DNA from: Pseudonocardiales bacterium
GTDB taxonomy: Bacteria > Actinomycetota > Actinomycetes > Mycobacteriales > Pseudonocardiaceae
Reading direction: 5' to 3'
Assembly (NCBI GenBank): GCA_019244165.1
Contig: JAFATA010000080.1
Coordinates: forward strand, 1 to 64,000
DNA: 64,000 bases
The notes under the pieces were generated by a model. The model made no database searches. It was not told the DNA's origin and saw nothing but the letters and a program-made list of their open reading frames with translations. A program made the translations under genes and the position numbers. Each line of letters starts with the position of its first letter. The stretch's first letter is position 1. Of this stretch, positions 56,566 to 64,000 are shown one piece after another.

Positions 56566-57831
56566 GTGGAGCTGTTGCGCAACGCGGTTCGGCCTTACGC
56601 CTGGGGTTCCCGGACTGCGATCGCGGAGCTCCTCGGCAAGCCGGTCCCCACCCCGCACCCCCAGGCGGAGCTGTGGCTCGGCGCGCACCCGGCGGACCCG
56701 TCGGTGCTGTTGCACGCAGACGGCGCCCAGATCTCCCTGCTGGAAGCGCTGCGCGCCGACCCGGATCGCTACCTCGGCGCCCGCTGTGTCCAGCGCTGGG
56801 GCAACCGGTTGCCGTTCCTGCTTAAGGTGCTCGCCGCCGAGGAGCCCCTGAGCCTGCAGGCCCACCCCTCCGCGGAGCAGGCTGCCGAAGGATTCGCCCG
56901 CGAGGAAGCCCGAGGGATTCCCCGGGACGCTCCCGAACGTAACTACTCCGACCCTAACCACAAACCTGAGCTGATCTGCGCGCTCACCGAGCTCCACGCG
57001 CTGGCCGGCTTTCGAGATCCGCTGCGCACCGTCGAGTTGCTCGCCGCGCTGAACTCCCCGGCGCTCGAGCCCTACCGCAAGATGCTCGCGGCCGAACCGA
57101 ATGCCGACGGGCTGCGCACCCTGTTCACCACCTGGATCACGATGCCCGAGCCAGCGGTGAAGGCCGTGTTGCCCTGCACCCTGGATGCCTGCGTTGCGCT
57201 GCTGCGCCGCGACGGGGTGTGCCGCGATTTTCGGCCCCATCGCGGCAGCGATTTTCGATACGAGTGCCGGGTCATTCTGGAGTTGGCCGAAACGTATCCG
57301 GGCGACGTCGGGGTGCTCGCGGCCGTGCTGCTCAACCACGTCGCGCTGTCGCCGGGAGAAGCAATGTACCTACCCGCCGGTAATCTCCACAGCTATTTGC
57401 GGGGCACCGCTGTGGAGATCAGCGCTAACTCGGACAACGTCCTGCGCGGTGGTCTGACCGCCAAGCACATCGACGTGCCGGAGCTGGTGCGGGTCCTGGA
57501 CTTCTCCTACGGTGAGCTTCCGGTGCAATGCGGGGAACCCCTGGGGCCACAGGAGATCGCTTATCACACTCCGGCTGAGGAGTTCCAGCTGACCCGCCTG
57601 GAGTGGGCGGAGCGCGAGTCGACTCCGGTCCTGCTGCGCGGCTCGTGGCCGCAGATCTTGCTATGCGCCCAGGGATCGGTGGAGTTGCGTTCCCAAGACG
57701 GCGGGTACGTCACGGTGCCTCGCGGCGGGTCGGTCTGGCTGGCAGCCGCGGATCCTGAGGTCACGGTCTGCCCGGTCACTACTCCCGTGCAGCTCTTCCG
57801 GGCGCTGCCCGGACTCGCCCATGCGAACTAG
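56566..57831 (+). CDS. manA: Mannose-6-phosphate isomerase ManA
   Basis: Interconverts fructose-6-phosphate and mannose-6-phosphate, the entry to GDP-mannose for mannosides of the wall. The 421-residue type I enzyme shows AVRPYAWGSRTAIAELLG, ELWLGAHPADPS, PFLLKVLAAEEPLSLQAHPS (zinc ligands Q-x-H), NYSDPNHKPELICALTEL (zinc Glu) and MYLPAGNLHSYLRGTAVEIS then NSDNVLRGGLT. GTG 56566 follows AAGGGAGGG; an ATG at 56533 would add 11 residues and overlap the previous stop. It converges with the decayed methyltransferase gene, overlapping by 53 nt. Confidence 0.95.
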   Translation: MELLRNAVRPYAWGSRTAIAELLGKPVPTPHPQAELWLGAHPADPSVLLHADGAQISLLEALRADPDRYLGARCVQRWGNRLPFLLKVLAAEEPLSLQAHPSAEQAAEGFAREEARGIPRDAPERNYSDPNHKPELICALTELHALAGFRDPLRTVELLAALNSPALEPYRKMLAAEPNADGLRTLFTTWITMPEPAVKAVLPCTLDACVALLRRDGVCRDFRPHRGSDFRYECRVILELAETYPGDVGVLAAVLLNHVALSPGEAMYLPAGNLHSYLRGTAVEISANSDNVLRGGLTAKHIDVPELVRVLDFSYGELPVQCGEPLGPQEIAYHTPAEEFQLTRLEWAERESTPVLLRGSWPQILLCAQGSVELRSQDGGYVTVPRGGSVWLAAADPEVTVCPVTTPVQLFRALPGLAHAN

Positions 57832-58911
57832 GGGGAAGCTCCCAGGTGTGCGGGCCCTCCGGTGAATCGAGCCAGACCCATTGGTGTTGCTGCGCGATAC
57901 TGAGGCCGAAGCACTCGCGGCGGGGCTGGTGGCATTGGTGCCATAAGTGATGGAGCTGTTCAACCTCGTCCCACAGGGCGCGCGATCCGGTCTGCGTGAC
58001 GCGAAACGAGCCGTCATGCGTGCTCTCCAGCCGCGCCGAAGAGCCGGTGTGATCGGCGATTATCAGATCGTTGAGGGACGGGCCGTGTTGACCGATGGAC
58101 ACCTCGGGCAGGGCGACCGTGAGGAAAAAGCGCATGTGCTGCTGGTAGAACGTTTCGCGCCACCGGTGACGGGTGCGGTGCCGTCGTCTGGGCTATCGCG
58201 GAGCGGCATGAAGTAGCCGCCTGCGGCAAGGAAACGTCCGGTGGCGTGATGTGCGTCCCGCACATCAAGGGCGATCAACCCGGTCGCGATGGGGGCGACA
58301 ATCCGGGCTCCTGGCCTAGCCTGCGCGAGCCATGCCGACGGGATGCGGCGCAGCGCGCAGGTAGCGAGAAATCGATCGTAGGGCGCGTTGGGTGGGTATC
58401 CATGGGCGCCGTGGGCGGTGATGGCGGTGGGGTAATAGCCCAGGGCGGCCAATCGTTTACTGGCGGCCTGCACGAGCGAGGAGTCGATGTCCAGTGTGGT
58501 GACGCCCGCAGAGCCCAAGCGCTCGCACAACAGTCCCGCGGTGTAGCCAGTACCGGTGCCGACCTGACACACCCGATGGTGATCGCGGACGTCAAGAGCC
58601 TGCAGCATGAGGGCGAGCAGTCCGGGCATAGTGCCCGACGACGTGACCGTACGCGCGGTCTTCTGGGTGATAAGTGTTTCGTCGGAGTACACCGATTGCA
58701 GCCACATCGAGTGGTCGATCGTCGCCTCGACCTCGTGATAGTGATCCGACCGGTAGTAGCGCGGGATGAGCGCGTGCCGCGGCGCTGTCGCGAACGCGTG
58801 CCGCCAGCGCTCATCGGTAATGTCTCCGGCTTGGACCAGCGCAGCCACCATCCGCTCACGAAGCCGGCGCGTCTCCTCGGTGTCGGATGCCCAGGAACCT
58901 AGGCGATACAC
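57779..58911 (-). pseudogene. Second graspetide PIMT-like methyltransferase, frameshifted
   Basis: From 58911: AFATAPRHALIPRYYRSDHY, CQVGTGTGYTAGLLCERLG, DIDSSLVQAASKRLAALGYY and PYDRFLATCALRRIPSAWLA, closely parallel to the copy at 13.0 kb. After PVTGGAKR (about 58155) one T is missing; the conserved C-terminal extension continues in the next frame (FLTVALPEVSIGQHGPSLND, GSFRVTQTGSRALWDEV, QQHQWVWLDSPEGPHTW) to 57779. The SAM domain alone could be made with a wrong tail. The 5' end overlaps the ATP-grasp stop by 13 nt, as expected of the operon. Confidence 0.82.
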
Positions 58912-59787
58912 GGCCGTCCTCCCAGCAGTTCAGCCAGTGCGACGGAAATCGGAAGCCCAGTCTGCTGTTCGATCCAGAACCACTGGCCATTCGGGTTGAT
59001 TTCATAAAACCACCATGAGCCGGCATCGTCGACCGCGAAGTCAAGCGCGCCGAACGCCAGCCCAAGCGAACACATGAGTTGCCGCACGCCATGCGCGACC
59101 TCGGTCGGCACATCGCAGGGCTGATAGCAGAGATCCTGGCAATTCTTACGCCAGTCCAGCTCTCTAGCTCCGTTCTTACGGCGGATCTCGGCAGCAAACA
59201 CCTTGTCGCCAACGACGGTCACACGCACATCGCAGAAACTTTTGATCATGGCTTGGAACAGGTGCGCAGTCGCCGCGATTCCTGGATCGGAGTACTGGTG
59301 GGGCAAGACCTCGGCCGTATAGAGGACTCCAGTAGGATTGCCATCGCTGTCCCGGGGTGTGTGCGCATATAGTGCCTTGGTCACGATCGACCCGCCTACT
59401 GCGGAGGAGAATGCAGCTACGTCTCCGGGACAGCTGGTGATCATCGTTGGTGGCGCGAAAAGTCCGGCTTGCTGAGCTAGTTGCAGCTGCCGGGGTTTGT
59501 ACTCAGCCTGCTGGACGGCGCCGGGTGTGTTAACCCAGGTGACTGCCAGGGTTTCCAGTACCCCCCAAAATCCGTAACGTGCTTGCCCCTCGCACCAGTT
59601 GACCTGCTCGGTGGGAATGGCTGGATCGAACGTGAACCTCCGGGGTCGCCGATAGTAGATGGAGCGAAGCCCTCCGAGGCGGATTCTGCCGAGACATGCG
59701 TGCCATCCATCATTTGCATGAAGGATCGCGGATCGGGTCCTTACCGTCCTTCTCGGTCGGTCTAGACTCCACCATCTCCGTAGCCAT
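58899..59787 (-). pseudogene. Second graspetide ATP-grasp ligase, N-terminally truncated
   Basis: The frame on the minus strand holds the middle and end of the ligase: LGGLRSIYYRRPRRF, TWVNTPGAVQQAEYKPRQLQ, FCDVRVTVVGDKVFAAEIRR and the metal/ATP site FYEINPNGQWFWI. Homology begins near 59723 (NDGWHACLG); the first 45 or so residues of the family, and any start codon, are gone, and the codons upstream (to the stop at 59788) are unlike the family. An ATG at 59444 would give only the C-terminal half. It faces the truncated DUF6879 gene across about 100 nt, so one deletion probably removed both 5' ends and the precursor gene. Confidence 0.82.
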
Positions 59788-59825
59788 TAGCTCGCAGAGT
59801 GATCGACCATTAAATACGGCGATAG

Positions 59826-60173
59826 CGAGTACACGTCGTTCGCGAACCCGTGTCCGACTATCTTGTTTTCGAGCTGACGTGGGAGTATGGCCCTCACGTG
59901 GCGGCCGGGGAAGATATCCGCATCATCCCCGTCACCGACACATGGCCTGTCGACGTGCCGGATAAGGACTTCTGGCTAATCGACTCCCGGGACCTGTTCC
60001 ACTTGCGCTACGCCGACACCGGCGCCTGGCTCGGTGCCGTACGCGTCACCGACCCGGCAATGGTTGTGGAAGCATGCTTTGCTCGAGACGCCGCGTGGCA
60101 CCAGGCGACACCGTGGGTCGACTACCTGACTGCCCACCCGAGCCTACTCCAGCGGGTGCCGAAAGGCGTGTGA
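59826..60173 (+). pseudogene. DUF6879 family protein, N-terminally truncated
   Basis: The frame opens right after a stop with RVHVVREPVSDYLVFELTWE, then YGPHVAAGEDIRIIPVT, KDFWLIDSRDLFHLRYADTG and WHQATPWVDYL. This is the C-terminal two thirds of a DUF6879 protein (normally about 170 residues); the first 60 or so are absent. DUF6879 genes commonly precede DUF5753 regulators in actinomycetes, as here (stop 60173, next ATG 60176). GTG 59850 would give a fragment of 107 residues. Confidence 0.75.
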
Positions 60174-60175
60174 CC

Positions 60176-61012
60176 ATGTCGCCGCAAGTCAGCCCCGAAC
60201 GTGCTCGCCTCGGAGCGAGGTTGCGGGAACTACGCGCCAGCGCGTTCCGCTCCGGGTCAGCGATGGCCCGACACCTCGGGTGGCAGCAGACCCGCGTCAG
60301 CAAGCTTGAGCACGGCTATCAGCTACCCACCCCAGCGGACTTGGACGCGTGGGTGGCGGCTGTCGAAGCCGGCCCTCACGTTCGGGCGGAACTCGGTGAC
60401 CTGCTCACCAACGCTCGCATCCAGTACAGCTCGTGGGCCGAGGTGTACCGCTGCGGTGGTATCGCAGATCGTCAAGCCGAGGCCGGGGCGGCGCTGCTGC
60501 GTGGATATCAGCCGTCGCTGATTCCCGGACTGGTGCAGACCGTCGCGTACGCCCGGGAATTACTTACTATTCCCGGGGGGCCCGTGCTCACCGGGGCCAC
60601 ACCGGAACGCATCGAGGTGCTGATCGCGGAGCGGATCAAACGCCAAGAGCTGCTCTACGGGCCCAATCGGCGGGTGCAGATCGTGCTTGGCGAGGCGGCA
60701 CTGACCGTGCATTTCGGGGCTGTGGACACCCTGCTGGGGCAATTGGATCGGCTGGTGACCCTCGCTGGGCTTTCGTCGCTTGACCTTCGGGTACTGCCCC
60801 GGGCAGTGGCGTCTCCCGTCATGCCGCTGTCCGGGTTCTGGCTTGACGAAGGTGCCGTGTACATCGAGACGTTTACTGGAGAGCAGCGGCTCACGAGTCC
60901 TGATGACATCGCCGTGTACGCGAAAGCGTTCGAGCTGCTCCGCGTCGCCTCACTGGCTGGCCAGGATGCCGTGGCGCTGATCCAGCGCGTGGCAGCCGAG
61001 CTGAGGGCCTGA
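60176..61012 (+). CDS. Helix-turn-helix regulator with DUF5753 domain
   Basis: A 278-residue regulator: N-terminal HTH (ARLGARLRELRASAFRSGSA, MARHLGWQQTRVSKLEHGYQ, about residues 8-60) and a C-terminal DUF5753 domain (YRCGGIADRQAEAGAALLRG, YQPSLIPGLVQTVAYARELL, VQIVLGEAALTVHFG, FWLDEGAVYIETFTGEQRLT). Proteins of this type (Scr-like) pair with small DUF397 or DUF6879 partners in streptomycete development and toxin-antitoxin-like modules. Complete, three nt after its truncated DUF6879 partner. Confidence 0.9.
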   Translation: MSPQVSPERARLGARLRELRASAFRSGSAMARHLGWQQTRVSKLEHGYQLPTPADLDAWVAAVEAGPHVRAELGDLLTNARIQYSSWAEVYRCGGIADRQAEAGAALLRGYQPSLIPGLVQTVAYARELLTIPGGPVLTGATPERIEVLIAERIKRQELLYGPNRRVQIVLGEAALTVHFGAVDTLLGQLDRLVTLAGLSSLDLRVLPRAVASPVMPLSGFWLDEGAVYIETFTGEQRLTSPDDIAVYAKAFELLRVASLAGQDAVALIQRVAAELRA

Positions 61013-61094
61013 GGGCATTTGGCTTTGCCCTCACAGCACCACGAGCACCAGCGCAGCGGTAAGGTCGCGTCTTCGCAAGGAAGGGTAGGGGCGC

Positions 61095-62432
61095 GTGTTT
61101 GAATCAGTGTTGGTCGCCAACCGGGGTGAGATCGCCCGGCGGGTCATCCGCTCCGCGCGGGGTCTGGGACTGCGGACCGTCGCGGTGCACTCCTCGGTGG
61201 ACGCCGAGCTGCCGTTCGTCGCCGAGGCCGACGAGGCCCTCGAGCTCACCGGGCCACCCACGCAGGTCTACCGCGACACCCAGCAGCTCCTCGAGGTGGC
61301 CCGCCGGGCCCGGGTGGCCGCGGTGCACCCCGGCTACGGGTTCCTGTCCGAGGATCCCGGGTTCGCCCGGGCAGTGGGCGATGCCGGCCTGGCATGGGTC
61401 GGCCCCGGTGCCGAGGCGATCTCCGCGATGGGTGACAAGGTGACCGCCCGGGACACGGTGGCGGTCGCCGGAGTACCGGTGGCGCCCGGTTCGGCGGGCG
61501 CGGTGGCCACGGAAGCCGCCGCGGTTGCTGAGGCCGAACGGGTCGGTTTCCCGGTGATGCTCAAGGCCGCCGCCGGGGGAGGCGGGATGGGCATGGCGGT
61601 GGCGGCCGACGCCGCTGCGGTGCGCACCGAATACGCCAAGCTCAGCGCGTTCGCGCACCGGCTCTTCGGTGACTCGCGGCTCTTCGTCGAACGGTACTTC
61701 CCCCGGGTGCGGCACGTCGAGGTGCAGGTTCTCGGGTTGGCCGACGGTCGGGTGATCGCGCTGGGGGAGCGCGACTGCTCGGTGCAGCGACGGCACCAGA
61801 AGATCGCCGAGGAGAGCCCCTCGCCCGCCCTCGGGCCGGATCTGCGCCGCCGGATGGAGCACGCCGCGGTGCTGGCCGCCACCACCGTGGACTACCGCAA
61901 CGCGGGAACGGTGGAATTCCTGCTCGACCAGGATTCCGGTGAGTTTTTCTTCCTGGAGATGAACACCCGGCTGCAGGTGGAACATCCGGTTACCGAGTTG
62001 CGCTACGGCGTGGACCTGGTGGCCGCCCAGCTGCGCATCGCCGCGGGGGCAGAACCCGATGGTGACCTCGACGCTGCTGTCCCCACCGGGCACGCGATCG
62101 AACTGCGGGTCAACGCCGAGGACCCAAAGCGGTTCCTGCCTGGTCCCGGACCGGTCACCGACTGGGTGGAGCCCACCGGGGAGGGGGTGCGGGTGGACGC
62201 CGGGTACGCGGCGGGCAGCACGGTGACGCCGTTTTACGACTCGCTGCTGGCCAAGCTGGTGGTGCACGGCCGCGATCGGGAGCAGGCGCTGGCACGGGCC
62301 CGGGCAGCGGTGGCTGCCTTCACCGTCACCGGGCCGAAGTGCAACCTGCCTTTCCACGCCGAGTTGCTGGAACACCCAGAATTCGTCTCCGGCCGCTACG
62401 ACACCGGCCTGATCTCCCGAATGCGCCCCTAA
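61095..62432 (+). CDS. accC: Biotin carboxylase (AccC-like)
   Basis: ATP-dependent carboxylation of biotin on a carrier protein, the first half-reaction of acyl-CoA carboxylases. A 445-residue ATP-grasp enzyme: ESVLVANRGEIARRVIRSAR, YGFLSEDPGFARAVGDAGL, MLKAAAGGGGMGMAVAADAA, ERDCSVQRRHQKIAEESPSP and FFLEMNTRLQVEHPVTELRY. No biotin carrier domain is fused, and no carboxyltransferase is in the window. GTG 61095 begins the usual N-terminus. It converges with the XRE gene (6 nt between stops). Confidence 0.92.
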   Translation: MFESVLVANRGEIARRVIRSARGLGLRTVAVHSSVDAELPFVAEADEALELTGPPTQVYRDTQQLLEVARRARVAAVHPGYGFLSEDPGFARAVGDAGLAWVGPGAEAISAMGDKVTARDTVAVAGVPVAPGSAGAVATEAAAVAEAERVGFPVMLKAAAGGGGMGMAVAADAAAVRTEYAKLSAFAHRLFGDSRLFVERYFPRVRHVEVQVLGLADGRVIALGERDCSVQRRHQKIAEESPSPALGPDLRRRMEHAAVLAATTVDYRNAGTVEFLLDQDSGEFFFLEMNTRLQVEHPVTELRYGVDLVAAQLRIAAGAEPDGDLDAAVPTGHAIELRVNAEDPKRFLPGPGPVTDWVEPTGEGVRVDAGYAAGSTVTPFYDSLLAKLVVHGRDREQALARARAAVAAFTVTGPKCNLPFHAELLEHPEFVSGRYDTGLISRMRP

Positions 62433-62438
62433 ATTAAT

Positions 62439-63659
62439 CTAGGCGCCCAGGCCCATCCGGTAGGCCATCCCGCGCAGTTCGCGGCCCGCTGCGGTGTCGC
62501 GGCGTACCCGCGGCAGCAGGCCAGTCACCGCCTCACGCGCGTAGACGTTCGATCGCAGACGTAGCGCGGCGAGTTTTTCGCTCCGCTGGAACGCGGCTAC
62601 GGCGTCGTGTTCCCGGCCTCGCGGAGCGGCCAGCGCACGGCCGGTGTCGAGCCAGTATTTGGCTTGGCGCTCCGGGCTGGCGATGAGCGCGGGCTGCACC
62701 GAGCCGGCGAGTGGGACGGCGAGATCGATGTCGCCGCGCTCTAGAGCGGAAGTCATCCGGTACATGGCGACGTTCGTGGGCCCGAAATAGGCCAGGTCTG
62801 GCCCGGTTTCGCCGGTGCGTTGGGCGATCGATGCGGCTTCGGCCAGCCGGATGTCCGACTCGTCGGTGTGACCCGTGACGGCAGCCACCAGTGCACTGAC
62901 CATGCAGAGTGCGCCGTAGCTGCCGAGGCCGGGACTTCCGCTTACCTCACCCGTGACGGATCGGGCAGCATCGGTTGCACGGCTGGCAAAAGCGTACGCC
63001 CGGCTGTGGGCACCTATCGGTAACAGGGCGTGCACCCGAGAGAACGCGGCGACCGCCGACCATGCAGGGTCGCGGAGGTCGTCGGCCGCCTGCGCACTGC
63101 GTTCGGTGACCAGGTATGCGAGATCGACGTAGCCGAAGGCGTGCGCCAAGGTCATGGCGCTGTTCAAGCCGCGGATGAGCTGCCTGAGCGCCACAGTGCG
63201 TTCCTCACCGCGGACCACGGCGACCGTGGCGTACAGATCAGCGAGCAGACTAGGCAGCATCGCGCCCATGGCGGCGAGGTCGCATGCGCTCCGCAGCGCC
63301 ACGCAATGATCTACCTCGGTGACCGCATCACCCACCGGGCGTGCGGAGCCGGTCCCTGATTGCCCGAGTTCGGTTCCCACCAGGGCCACCCGCAAGGCCG
63401 GGATCGTGGCTTGCGCCTCGGCCATCGCGGGGTCCTCCCAGCGGACCGGCTGACCGATCAGGTCGCTGGGCGAGACTTCCACGGCAGCGGCCAGCGCGGC
63501 GATCGTCGAGCGCTTGTCTAACCGGCGCTCCCCGCGCTCCAGCCGCGAGAGGTGGCCTTCGGTAATGCCGGCCAGCTCAGCGATCACCTTCAACGGCTTG
63601 TGACGCCACGCACGCAGCTCGCGAAGCCGCCGGGCGATATCCTGCCGCTCGTCCGCCAT
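62439..63659 (-). CDS. XRE-family regulator, graspetide-locus neighbour
   Basis: A 406-residue regulator with an N-terminal HTH (IARRLRELRAWRHKPLKVIA, ELAGITEGHLSRLERGERRL) and a long helical sensor region (HAFGYVDLAYLVTERSAQAA, LAEAASIAQRTGETGPDLAY, EREHDAVAAFQRSEKLA-like TPR repeats). ATG 63659 has GGAAGGGGG upstream; the frame extends to 63734 without support. It is divergent from the putative graspetide precursor at 63772, with 112 nt between them, so it is a good candidate for its regulator. Confidence 0.85.
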   Translation of the reverse strand: MADERQDIARRLRELRAWRHKPLKVIAELAGITEGHLSRLERGERRLDKRSTIAALAAAVEVSPSDLIGQPVRWEDPAMAEAQATIPALRVALVGTELGQSGTGSARPVGDAVTEVDHCVALRSACDLAAMGAMLPSLLADLYATVAVVRGEERTVALRQLIRGLNSAMTLAHAFGYVDLAYLVTERSAQAADDLRDPAWSAVAAFSRVHALLPIGAHSRAYAFASRATDAARSVTGEVSGSPGLGSYGALCMVSALVAAVTGHTDESDIRLAEAASIAQRTGETGPDLAYFGPTNVAMYRMTSALERGDIDLAVPLAGSVQPALIASPERQAKYWLDTGRALAAPRGREHDAVAAFQRSEKLAALRLRSNVYAREAVTGLLPRVRRDTAAGRELRGMAYRMGLGA

Positions 63660-63771
63660 CTCGCCCCCTTCCATCGCGGTACAGCCGACATCAACGGTAG
63701 CGGCCACCAGTGGATCGAGAGCCAAGGTAGTCACTCGTCGTGAGTAGCTGAGGGTTAGAACCGAACCAGCA
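63660..63771. promoter_or_regulatory. Divergent promoter region XRE / graspetide precursor
   Basis: The 112 nt between the two divergent starts must contain both promoters. I cannot assign -10 and -35 boxes with confidence. The short repeat of GTGAGTAGCTGAGGG character near 63738-63754 is a possible operator. Confidence 0.35.
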
Positions 63772-64000
63772 ATGGGAGCTTTTGGGATCTTGCCCCACGG
63801 CGACTATAAGGGGACCACGCCAATCGTAGCGCAGCCCTCACACGCGGTGCGCCCGTTCGGCCTAAGATTCGCTGAGTCTCCGCGCCCCATGCGTTCCTGC
63901 CCCACCGTCGACTTCTCGACATGGAGCTACGATCATATTCGCCAGATCGCGGTAGTTCACGACGGTGATGACATCGTGGAGGCGGCCAAGCACTCAACAG
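63772..64000 (+). CDS. tgmA: Putative graspetide precursor, 3' end outside the window
   Basis: A frame from ATG 63772 open to the end of the window (76 codons): it includes VAQPSHAVRPFGLRFAESPR, then TVDFSTWSYDHIRQIAVVHD and GDDIVEAAKHST. The PFGLRF leader motif and the following Q-x-A-V-x-x-D-G-D-x-I-x-x-x-x-K-H-S-T pattern are what I expect of 'ATP-grasp target RiPP' precursors, whose Thr/Asp-rich core comes after KHST. The core and the maturase genes would lie beyond 64000. The ribosome site is weak (GAGGG about 20 nt upstream), so the exact start is uncertain. Confidence 0.72.
   Translation, partial: MGAFGILPHGDYKGTTPIVAQPSHAVRPFGLRFAESPRPMRSCPTVDFSTWSYDHIRQIAVVHDGDDIVEAAKHST

Noticed and set aside
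59720-59797. A 25-codon minus-strand frame (MATEMVESRPTEKDGKDP...) as a precursor for the second graspetide locus
   Set aside because: It has no leader motif and no Thr/Asp core, and lies in the deletion junction; chance frame is more likely.

Overview
The window reads as a chromosomal segment of a high-GC actinobacterium, probably of the Pseudonocardiales or a neighbouring order. The evidence is GTG-rich starts, WhiB2, coenzyme F420 genes (fbiA, fbiB), an LCP protein, a lipoprotein L,D-transpeptidase and a WbbL-type rhamnosyltransferase. I see no rRNA, tRNA, CRISPR array or intact transposase. The core genes follow the order known from Mycobacterium tuberculosis Rv3255c-Rv3268: a TIGR03089 protein, LCP, rmlD, then wbbL, fbiB/fbiA, whiB2, a metallopeptidase-family protein, DUF3499, manB (phosphomannomutase), a SIS/TobH-like protein and manA. 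This is a locus for the wall linker sugar, sugar phosphates and F420.

Layout. 0-1.2 kb: a 5'-truncated WD40 protein. 1.3-8.0 kb: a methyltransferase, an L,D-transpeptidase, TIGR03089, LCP, rmlB and rmlD. 8.1-20.7 kb: an accessory block with a nucleotidyltransferase, a decayed radical-SAM/EEP/XRE cassette, a complete graspetide-type RiPP locus (precursor, ATP-grasp ligase, isoaspartyl-methyltransferase homologue), a broken XRE regulator, a broken APH kinase, an SDR and a secreted DUF4185 protein. 21.0-24.7 kb: two glycosyltransferases. 24.8-29.8 kb: a gene graveyard (DUF222/HNH nuclease, FHA, macro domain, SRPBCC, fused glycyl-tRNA synthetase, all broken). 29.8-33.9 kb: an AT-richer island with a small HTH gene and a four-gene operon (hydrolase, hexapeptide acyltransferase, TIR/deoxyribosyltransferase-like protein, GT2). 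33.9-38.1 kb: a broken GT4, an HTH regulator and a frameshifted MazG. 38.4-42.6 kb: four glycosyltransferases ending in wbbL. 43.4-57.8 kb: TrmH, an O-methyltransferase and the F420/WhiB2/mannose-phosphate core. 57.8-64 kb: a second, decayed graspetide locus, DUF5753 and XRE regulators, a biotin carboxylase, and at the right edge the start of what looks like a third graspetide precursor.

How the genes fit together. RmlB/RmlD make dTDP-rhamnose. WbbL and the neighbouring glycosyltransferases use activated sugars on lipid carriers. ManA and ManB feed GDP-mannose. LCP and L,D-transpeptidase act at the wall, and DUF4185 may cut wall arabinan. FbiA/FbiB build F420. About 34 kb of mostly accessory DNA separates rmlD from wbbL, which are neighbours in M. 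tuberculosis. Many genes there carry single-base frameshifts or deletions, so this is a hot spot for both gain and decay. The most interesting content is the repeated graspetide loci and the AT-rich operon with the TIR-like protein.
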